Shown one piece after another: positions 46,765-55,285 of a stretch of 64,000 bases of DNA. Within the stretch, counting starts at the first letter, position 1. Each line of letters starts with the position of its first letter. The notes below the pieces were generated by a model. That model had not been told where the DNA came from. It made no database searches and saw only the letters and a list, made by a program, of their open reading frames with translations. Source of the stretch: a virus; the IMG/VR virus record IMGVR_UViG_3300017917_003766, positions 1 to 64,000 of that record. One strand, given 5' to 3'. The position numbers and the translations under genes are program-made.

Positions 46765-49700
46765 TTATTTATCCTTTTTTAAATTAATATATTCAGATAT
46801 GAAATATGGAGTAGATCCCAAAAAGCCAGCTTGATACTGCTCGTATCTAGAGATCGGCAGCCATGTTGGTGGCGTCCAATCTGGAGTGGAACCAGAGGAA
46901 ACAACCAACTGATCATTATAGTAACTGGTTATAAACCTAGGAGTTGAGTATGTATCTATTGATTCTTCTGGATTAAAGTTAATAACATCAACCATTTTAA
47001 TATCCTGTATATAATTAATATCTATATTATCATAAGATTCATGCCAGTAACCTATGTCGCCAGCCACTGGCGTAGCGTCAGATGAGTACGTTTTATTAAA
47101 GTCCGACTCAACAACCACATACCAATAACCAGGCTGAGTCCTATCCATGCTTACAATCGGACCTATTGAGAATCTTCCATTATTATCAGAAAAGACTATA
47201 CCAGAATTACCAGAAAAACTGGCGGAAGATGAATAATCCTGATTCTCTATCGCTGCATATGGAGTTCTTCCTTTTCTCCAGTAAATAACTACATCTTTTT
47301 GTGGAGTGTTATTTTTTGATGCTATTCCATCAACAAACACTGAAGACACGCCGTCTGCTTTTACCGTTGATGGATCGACGGCTATCGAAATTGAATAATC
47401 CTGTTTATATCTAGAGTGAATTGTGTAAGAATAGCTCTTACTAAAACTAGAATTTTCTGAACCAGAACCAACTACTGTTATTGAATCTTTTAATGTTGAG
47501 TTTACAGGTGTAGACTGTGAATACACCGCTTTTGTTATTGCATATCCATCAGCATTAGTGGTGACTGTTGATGGCTGAATGTTTAAATAGCCGCTTGATA
47601 TAGAAAATTCTTGATATGGTTTTGGGTTTCCATTAATATCTAATGACACTATTGATATGGTTATATAATCTTTTCCGTCATCCATTATATTATACGGAGA
47701 TATTTTTACATCAGCGGTATCAAATGCGTATTCGCTGGCGGAAGCAATGACGTATCCTTTTTCTAGTAGCGAATCTGTTTCCCCAAGAGTTATTCCTATT
47801 GGAGTTGTGTGTTCGTAATTAGCTATTTCATAAACAATTTCGTAAAGAAGTGGTGTACTCGGTGTAGCATCAAAGACGATCTTAGAATAGTAGTTTGATC
47901 CAGAAAGAATACTGTCTATATAGTATGAATTTCTTACTCTATACTTTATAGTATAGTTTCTATCTTGATTAAAAATTGGCGTAGAACTCTGAATAGAAAT
48001 AACATTATTAGATGAGTCTAATTCAGAATAGAGAGTTACGCCAGTAACCCCATCCACAATTGATACATCATATACATCAGAATATGACAGGTAAAAAGAA
48101 TCTTCAAAAGATGGTTTTATACTTTCTGTATTATAAAAATCAAGTTGTCTTGGAGTAGCTGGATCTTCAAATGCTGTTTCTTTAAACAGCACATACGGCG
48201 TCGATTCATTCTGCTTTCTTGCGTTTACGTATACTGGTGCACCAGCTTGAGGAACTTCTGATAATGTAATTTCTTTCAATTTACCAGTAAATGTTTCCTT
48301 TTTTGGTAACGCATAAACATAGTATTCTTTTTTATCTAAGTGCATCCACCCAGTATTGATTCTTGCTTCTAGCTTGGCATCATAGAGCCTTCCTCTTGCA
48401 ATAAAATTATTAAATACAGTAGTATTTCTATCTAAATCATATTTTTCAACTATTGCATTTGAAGGATAGTTTATTCTCTTTGTATTATACAAAGAATTTT
48501 CAAGTATGTCATTTATACTATTGGGTTTTAGTACATAATTTTTATTAAGGAATGGATTAACTATTTTTTGTTCTGACCATATCAAAACATTAATATCTTC
48601 TGGATCAACTATAGTGATGTTTTCAAAAAAGTATTCAAACTTTGAAGACCCAGATATCCCAAATGTTTCTCTGGTTATTTCTGGAACTATTATAACATCT
48701 TGATTTTTGCTTGGTACAAATTCACCATTTTCTTTTTTATATCCCACATATCCATATTCATCTATATAGCCAGTAATAGGAGTTGACATTAGTGTAAATG
48801 GCTCCCAGTTAACTAATGTTCTTGGATAAATTTCTCCATTTTCAAGTCCAATTTTTATCAAAGAAGGAGTGCTTGAGTAGGGATATGAAATCTCCGAGAA
48901 ATAAGTATTTGCTGTTGCGGAATTAGAATATGTTTTAAAAACTATATTTGGAGAAGATGGAACAAATACAGTGTTTTTTATTGCTGGATCATAGACAACG
49001 CCACCATAGCCCAAATAGGGAGATGATCCTACACCATATCCAAGCGCAGCGGTGTCTTGTGGTTTTATATTTTTTATATTTATACTTCCAGGTGTCGCAC
49101 CAACTGGATAAATTATATTTTTTACAATTGCATTTTGATCTATTTCATAATCTACCGCTGGAGAAGATGAATTTGAGTTAAGAAGTATTTTCCTACTATT
49201 TAATGAAGTTTCTTTTGTTTTTGTTTGTAGTGACCACAATTTAGATGTTGCCTCTACCGTTACAGTGGATACAAGATTTGGAGTGGCAGATATAGCTGGA
49301 GTAGATGATCCGTAATTCAATACATTATTTGGACGATTTGAAAATCTAATAACAAAATCATCAGACTGAGGTGGCGTTGCGTATTCTGTTCCATTCCATG
49401 CTCCAAGTCGAAGAATCAAATTTAATATATGATTAAGATTTAATTGAGAAATATTTACATTATTTACTTTATTCAGATATCTCTTTAATGTATTTTTTTC
49501 TCTTATGATTAAATCACTAGAAGTAAATCCTTCTGTATTAAAAATATTATAAGAATTCCATTCATAGATATTTTTATTGGTTCCGTTCCTCTGTTCTATT
49601 ATTCTTTGGATAAATTAATTCTGAGGCATAAAAGACAGTTGGTGTCGCATAGTTACCATGTGGTGTTGCATGAAATTCCAAAGTGTAGTTTATGGTAGCT

Positions 49701-51459
49701 GGAGGATTATCATATTCTTTTATTGTATAATCTGAGTTGTATGTATAGCCAATGTTTACTGGGTAATAACCTGGCGTTGATCCAATGATTTTTCTTCCTG
49801 TTGCTACCAACTCTGTTTCAAAGTAAACTGGTGTAGCGTCTGTTTGCCTAATCGAAAGACGGAGATCATCCTGATCACCTATACCTGGTTGATAGTATGG
49901 GGTATCTATATCATCATCATAGTATCTAGCAGAAAGTCTACCAACTCCATCTTGCTGTAAACCAGCATAATCCCATATGGCTTCATCAAACTTAAAGTAT
50001 CCCCAGTTATTTGGATAGTTTATATTAAGTTCTTCTACAAGTTCTACAAATTTATTTGTTGGATTACCATCTGGATCAAAATATGGTGTTGAGCTAATGA
50101 TGTCATTTATTTCTAGAACTTCTGGTGTTGCACCAGCGTAATTTGCATCTGGTGTTGCACCAAAAGCTTTCCATAAATTAAGCTCTCTTCTCAATGTCTT
50201 TTTGAATGATTCTTTATCGGTTCCTATTGGATTCTTAAACGCATCTAAAATTCTTTCTTTAAACGAATCGTTTTCTTCAAGATACAATCTCGTTACACCA
50301 ACTCTCAAGCCAAGCTCGTCAAACCAGTTAAATTTTTGAACTGGTATTTGGTTTAGGTTAACTAAACCTGTGTTTTCATTTTTTGCCTGTAATACATAGT
50401 ATTTCTGAAGAGTAAGTATTTCTCTATTAATTGGATTGTGATAAAAAACATAGTCAGTTTTTTTTGAATTAAAAAAGTCTACAATGTTATCAACTCTTGC
50501 TAATTCAATCTGATTCCCTAAAATCCTGTGAAATGTTGTATTTACATTTGTTGAAGAATATACCCAAGAAATTTGGTCTACATTTGCTCTATCAACAAAA
50601 GAATTAATTCTTAATAAATCTAATTCTCTATCAAAACCATCAAGATGTTCACCCACTAAAGCATTGACAAATTTTCCAGCTGTTGTTTGTGGAATAAATA
50701 AATCTGGTGTTGCTTGATTAAAAGAATCTTTATATAAAGACATCCATGACGGAAATTTTTTCAATATATTTTTTGCTGACTGAGAAAGAACTGGAGAAAC
50801 TGGATCTGCTATTGCGACTTCTACAAGAAGAACAAAACTAAGAACACCAAGATCAGTTAATTCTGTATCTATAGCTACTTCAAATTTTGCGTATCTTTTT
50901 GTATCTTTCGATAATAAAATTGAAGCTAAAGCTGTAGACTCTGAAGAACTTGACAAAAAGAATGGACCGATCTACACTATCAGACTCATATACGTTAAAC
51001 GTAAATGTTATATTTTCAATACTATTTAATGATGACGAAAATGCACCCTTAAATGTTCTTATATCTACTCTAGAAGATGTGTCTACAAATCTGGTTAAAT
51101 TTGCTATATAACCATCAGGTGTAAAAATTGGCGTAGACGGTATATCGGGATCAAAAACAAAATTTCCATCTTCAATAGAATCATAATTAAATACATAAAA
51201 CTGACCAGAATTAGAATCCTGTACTATCTCTCCGATAATTTGTTACTTGATAGGCACCAGGTACTGTTGGTGTAGCATCGGATAAAACTTGAGTTCCAGT
51301 AAAAGTGAAATCAGATAAAGAGTTTAATCCAGTTGTAGATCTAGTATAAGAGTAATTTGTATAGTACTTATTTGTGTATAGGTCAATAGGTTCAGTACTC
51401 CAGACTTTTCCATCTTTAGAAAAATCTGAAGTAACGAAACTAAGCAAATAAGTTTTCAT
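46765..51459 (-). CDS. 1563-residue virion protein with three recoding sites, rich in Thr-Pro
   Basis: Sites CGGA 51231-51234 (Gly76), CGGT 50966-50969 (Gly164) and CGGA 49582-49585 (Gly625) are each read in +1. The segment between the first two sites, 88 codons, has no good start of its own. Residues ~170-620 look like a tail protein (helical ILKKFPSWMSLYKDSFNQ and LDGFDRELDLLRINSF). The C-terminal ~940 residues contain at least one Ig-like/invasin-like domain (YITISIVSLDINGNPKPYQE, TVTTNADGYA). I count about 32 Thr-Pro pairs, mostly as (S/A/G)-T-P. Probably a receptor-facing fibre. Confidence 0.75.
49582..49585 (-). other. Recoding site CGGA (1563-aa protein, third)
   Basis: GAG GAA then C-GGA ACC AAT. 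Frame 0 ends ERNQ. Leads to GTNKNIYEWNSYN. Gly625. Confidence 0.85.
50966..50969 (-). other. Recoding site CGGT (1563-aa protein, second)
   Basis: GTA GAT then C-GGT CCA TTC. Joins YESDSVD to GPFFLSSSSES. Gly164. Confidence 0.85.
51231..51234 (-). other. Recoding site CGGA (1563-aa protein, first)
   Basis: AAT TAT then C-GGA GAG ATA. Frame 0 ends RRDSTGF. Gly76. Confidence 0.85.
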
Positions 51460-51469
51460 TTATAAGCTC

Positions 51470-52657
51470 CTATACGGCATCTAGCCATACGCTATATTCT
51501 GAGGTAATTCCGTGTTCTGGATGAATAAACATCAAATGCTGACAGGGTCTACTCATTGAAGAGAAGTACTCTTGGGCATAGGTGTTGCTGCTCTCTGGAG
51601 AGCCAGAAACTCTTAGTATAGTACTGCCGATTGTCATTTTAAACTGCTGATGGTAGTGACCCATAAACACATCGTCGAAATGCTCTGGTATCGCTCCGTC
51701 TTTCCATCCCATTATCTTTTTGTAATATCCATAGTATTGAGCTGGAGCTGGCAGTTGGTCACCGTGTATCAAAAGGCTAGAGTAATTTCCAATATTGTCT
51801 ACGGCATACCAATTTCTTTCGCCCTTACCATCTGGTATATTGAAAGTAATTCTTTCCTCTTTTTTGAAGATAAGCTCCAAAATCTTGTAGAGAAGTCTAT
51901 CCATGTTAGTTTCTGGATCATGAGATTTTCTCATTTTACCGCCAACAGCACCGTGATTACCTATAATCCCAGTTACATGAACTCTTTTGAAGTTTTCTAA
52001 AGCTGTCATCAAAAACTTTGATAATATCTTTGGGCCATTAATTCCGACTTGTCTATACAATCCAGAATCTATAAGATGACTTTGCCCAGCAAAAATTTCT
52101 TCTCCTTCAACTATGTCACCCAATAACCATACGTGAAGATCATCTACATTATGATGTAACCTTTGAATCTCAGTAATTTCCAAAAGTTTTTCTGTATATA
52201 GTTCTATTCTTTTCTCAAGAACTTCTGTATTGTAAGATGGAGTTACCTTTCCCATTTGCCAGTCGGCAAAAACAGCAACAGCAGTTTCTGGAGTATTATG
52301 CTTGTTTGATTTAATATTTGGAGCTTTTACTTTTGGTAGCTCAAAGTTTGAGAAAGCGTCAAACGCTGCCTGATAAACAGAAACAACAGCCTCATCTTTT
52401 ACATTTTTATACTTTTCTGCTAATTTTGCCAAGCGTCTATTTTCAGATCTTAAGAACAGAGAATCTCCATCTGAAACAGAGCCAACAAATTCCACTTCTT
52501 GCTGATTAGTGTCCTGTTCATTCTCTGATACTTCAAACTCTTCATGTAGAATCTGACCAGGAAAATCCTTATATCCCTCTGCCAACATTCTGGCGTGTGT
52601 CATATTCTTTGCTTTTATAACTTGCTTTTTTGTAACTAAATAAGATTGTTCTGACAT
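51470..52657 (-). CDS. Calcineurin-like metallophosphoesterase in the tail operon
   Basis: 395 residues. AVFADWQMG, LLGDIVEGE, GIIGNHGAVGG, SLLIHGD and FMGHYHQQF give the D, GD, GNH and GHxH motifs of metallophosphoesterases (first motif D-x-Q rather than D-x-H, as in DNA-related members). N-terminal ~45 residues (SYLVTKKQVIKAKNMTHARM...) resemble the separate 60-residue protein at 23710. Located between fibre and gpJ genes, so perhaps virion-associated or expressed late. Substrate unknown. Confidence 0.8.
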   Translation of the reverse strand: MSEQSYLVTKKQVIKAKNMTHARMLAEGYKDFPGQILHEEFEVSENEQDTNQQEVEFVGSVSDGDSLFLRSENRRLAKLAEKYKNVKDEAVVSVYQAAFDAFSNFELPKVKAPNIKSNKHNTPETAVAVFADWQMGKVTPSYNTEVLEKRIELYTEKLLEITEIQRLHHNVDDLHVWLLGDIVEGEEIFAGQSHLIDSGLYRQVGINGPKILSKFLMTALENFKRVHVTGIIGNHGAVGGKMRKSHDPETNMDRLLYKILELIFKKEERITFNIPDGKGERNWYAVDNIGNYSSLLIHGDQLPAPAQYYGYYKKIMGWKDGAIPEHFDDVFMGHYHQQFKMTIGSTILRVSGSPESSNTYAQEYFSSMSRPCQHLMFIHPEHGITSEYSVWLDAV

Positions 52658-52667
52658 TGGTTATCCT

Positions 52668-53837
52668 TTAATAATTGGAGTTACCCATTATAACAGAATA
52701 AACGGCCAATGACCCAGCTGTCATATAGGATTTATCATCAGATAATCTGTAGTCTTTGTTGGGTATATTTTTGTTATCAACCCTTACCAAATTGACAGAT
52801 GCAGAAACGATAACATCTGACGCTATCTTAGCCTGACGCTCAAGCTCAGTTATAGACAAAGAATCACCAATAGAGAGTGAATTAATGTATCTATTAATAA
52901 ATATTCTTGCCTGGTTTTCTACGGCTTTAGCTAAATCACTTGTTGTTGACTCTCTTAGCACAAGAGACATATTGACGTCAACTGGCTTTCTTTCAGCTAT
53001 TCTAACATTAATATTAACACCTACTGGCTTTATAGCTCTTATCTGCTCTATCACGATTTCGCTCATTGTTGCTATGCCAGATCTTGTTTCTGGGACAATG
53101 ATTATATCGCATGAACCAATACCAAAAGATGCTTCTCTAATCTTTGCGTCTTTTACTCCCTTTACCGCAAGAGCGGCAAAGCGTACAGATTCAGCTGTGC
53201 CAGTATTTGAGCCCCTAACAGCTGCTACTATTCTTCTTCTATAGTTGTCATCGGATTCTGAGTTAAGCGTACTATAAACCTCTTTTGGATTATTGCAGAA
53301 AACAACTACTCCTGGAGGAGCAATAAAGTTATGTTTTACTAAAGTGTTTCTAGCTGCGGTTATGTTGTTATCCGCAAATTTTGCTTTTACAGATCCGTAG
53401 GCTCTAGTATTACCGGAGGTGATAACCACTTCGCCCATTAGCTCATAGGCGTATTGAATCGATGAATAGTTATTTATGTCGTTAAAAACCAAGGTTCCAG
53501 ACGGTATAACTATAGATGAATTATAAGGCTGATTAATAAAAAATTCTATGTTTGCGGTTGTTCTTTCTGGCACTAATTCGGCTGATATCGATCTTCTAGG
53601 AACATTATAAAGTGCTCCAATCATGTCTAGATTCATACCACTAGCAGTCGATAGATTTGACTGTTCTACGCTTAGTCTTAATGAATTATATAAATCATAA
53701 ATTTCAGAATGAATTGCTTCGGCAAACGCTCTGGCAATAGAGCCAGGAGAAACGGAGCTAATACCAGCATTTCTTTGAAGTCCATCAAGTGTGGCTAAAA
53801 GCATTTGTTCTCTTGTTTTTATATTTATTGCTGGCAT
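52668..53837 (-). CDS. Baseplate J/gp47-like protein
   Basis: 389 residues. Start INIKTREQMLLATLDGLQRN, then PGSIARAFAEAIHSEIYDLYN, then DMIGALYNVPRRS, all typical of gpJ/gp47 baseplate wedge proteins; GSNTGTAESVRFAALAVKGV is the conserved middle. Links hub to fibres in contractile tails. Next to the gp25-like gene as usual. No CGG in frame. Confidence 0.85.
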   Translation of the reverse strand: MPAINIKTREQMLLATLDGLQRNAGISSVSPGSIARAFAEAIHSEIYDLYNSLRLSVEQSNLSTASGMNLDMIGALYNVPRRSISAELVPERTTANIEFFINQPYNSSIVIPSGTLVFNDINNYSSIQYAYELMGEVVITSGNTRAYGSVKAKFADNNITAARNTLVKHNFIAPPGVVVFCNNPKEVYSTLNSESDDNYRRRIVAAVRGSNTGTAESVRFAALAVKGVKDAKIREASFGIGSCDIIIVPETRSGIATMSEIVIEQIRAIKPVGVNINVRIAERKPVDVNMSLVLRESTTSDLAKAVENQARIFINRYINSLSIGDSLSITELERQAKIASDVIVSASVNLVRVDNKNIPNKDYRLSDDKSYMTAGSLAVYSVIMGNSNY

Positions 53838-53838
53838 T

Positions 53839-54219
53839 CTAAGCTCCTAGATCTTGAGTTATGGAAAGAACTACTGGCTGATAATTGCTTCCAGCCAAGT
53901 AAACATCGAATCTTATTGAATCGGCACTTGTCGGTACTGCTTCAATAGTAATTTGTTTATTTTTAAAAACTCCTTCTCTTTCTAACGCCGCTCTTATAAG
54001 CCTCTTGCCAAGATCACCAGTTTGTGGATTCTGTGGCATTCCGTATAGCGTTGATAGCTGAGTTCCTAACTGTGGATAAATAAAGAAATCTCCAGGCTCT
54101 GTCATAAGCCTTATGTAAACATGCTGTATATCTTTTGTTGATTGATCTTGAACAGTGGCTAAGTCGCCAGAACCGTTAATGACTAAATCGCCACTTAAAT
54201 CAATATAAAAATCAGACAT
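53839..54219 (-). CDS. gp25-like/DUF2634-like baseplate protein
   Basis: 126 residues. IQHVYIRLMTEPGDFFIYPQLG and GDLGKRLIRAALEREG match the gp25/gpW-like lysozyme-fold baseplate wedge group. Ends 1 nt before gpJ-like. Attaches to the sheath. Confidence 0.85.
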   Translation of the reverse strand: MSDFYIDLSGDLVINGSGDLATVQDQSTKDIQHVYIRLMTEPGDFFIYPQLGTQLSTLYGMPQNPQTGDLGKRLIRAALEREGVFKNKQITIEAVPTSADSIRFDVYLAGSNYQPVVLSITQDLGA

Positions 54220-54910
54220 TTTCGACGTCCTCTATTATCCTAGATTTTGTTTGTTCAATAGTATATCCTTGTAGTCTGTAGTTTGTAAAAAACTGCATTA
54301 GTTCTTCGTTTTTATTAAACATTTTAACTACTTTAGTGTTTTGTGACCAGAAACTATCTATTGAATTTAATTCAGATTGCGTAAAAGATGTTGGATTAAC
54401 TGATTGATTTTTTGTTAAGAGGCTTTCTTTTACAACGGAAGTATCTGTATCTGGCAGATAATCATAGTCACCACTAATAGTAACGGTTGGCTGATCTTCC
54501 TCTTGGCTAAGTTGATCAATATTATTAATATAATAGTCTGCGTTTTTAAAACCAGGATTAAAATCCCTACTATTTGGAGCAATAAAGGCTGGTTCAGTAA
54601 AAACAGTAGCAGAACTATTAAATTCTTTAGAATTCCATTTTAATCCATCTTCTTTAGAATTAAATTTAATATTATCGGCAAAAATAGATACGGTTCTTGT
54701 TGAGGCGCTTATAACAATGCCAACACCAGGAGCGGCAAATATCTCTATATCTCCAGAGTCAGTTACCCTTAAAAAGGATGGATTATCTGGGTGGGTAATG
54801 CCTACTTCTCTTGAAGAAAAAGTTCTTCTTCTATTTATTTCGTCTGATTCTGTTATTGTACTTCCAACAGAAGACTCAAACATTCTTTCGGCGTTAATTT
54901 TTTCAGCCAT
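54212..54910 (-). CDS. Spike-associated beta protein
   Basis: 232 residues. Beta-rich middle (SGDIEIFAAPGVGIVISAS, TVSIFADNIKFNSKE) like spike beta-helix or 'beta-tail' segments, and an acidic helix at the C-terminus with SFTQSELNSIDSFW. Overlaps the gp25-like start. Probably central spike or its chaperone. Confidence 0.6.
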   Translation of the reverse strand: MAEKINAERMFESSVGSTITESDEINRRRTFSSREVGITHPDNPSFLRVTDSGDIEIFAAPGVGIVISASTRTVSIFADNIKFNSKEDGLKWNSKEFNSSATVFTEPAFIAPNSRDFNPGFKNADYYINNIDQLSQEEDQPTVTISGDYDYLPDTDTSVVKESLLTKNQSVNPTSFTQSELNSIDSFWSQNTKVVKMFNKNEELMQFFTNYRLQGYTIEQTKSRIIEDVENV

Positions 54911-54912
54911 AT

Positions 54913-55276
54913 TTACACCATAAACCTTGGTATTCCAGTGTTAACAAAAGTTGACGGACCATATTTGCCAACTGATGATCCATCGTCAACAAAAGAAACT
55001 ATATATGGATTTGTCTCTGCATCGTCTCTAAAACCTATTACGCAGCGTGAACCAGTTGTAGGAGCCACCATTTGAATACCTTGAATAGATGGACATGGAA
55101 CAGCTCTATAGATATTGCCGAGCTGTGTTTGCCATCTTATCATCCATTATAACCATAACTGTATTTGTAATTTTATCATAAGACATAACAGTACCAAGTC
55201 GAGTTTTCGCTTGTTGCAGTTTTTGATTTTCAAGATGAGAGTTAAGTCTTTGATCAAACTTTGGATAGTACTTCAT
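54913..55276 (-). CDS. Baseplate OB-fold/gpV-like protein, one recoding site
   Basis: 120 residues when CGGC at 55117-55120 is read in +1 (Gly53). ATG at 55276 has AAGGAG 6 nt upstream. LGTVMSYDKITNTVMVIMDD then IYRAVPCPSIQGIQMVAPTTG and GFRDDAETNPYIVSFVDD form an OB-fold as in gpV/gp5 N-domains. In frame 0 the protein ends within 4 codons of the CGG. Likely spike-tip or hub adaptor. Confidence 0.85.
55117..55120 (-). other. Recoding site CGGC (OB-fold protein)
   Basis: ACA GCT then C-GGC AAT ATC TAT. Gly53. Frame 0 gives RQYL then stop. Confidence 0.88.
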
Positions 55277-55285
55277 TTTATCTCC

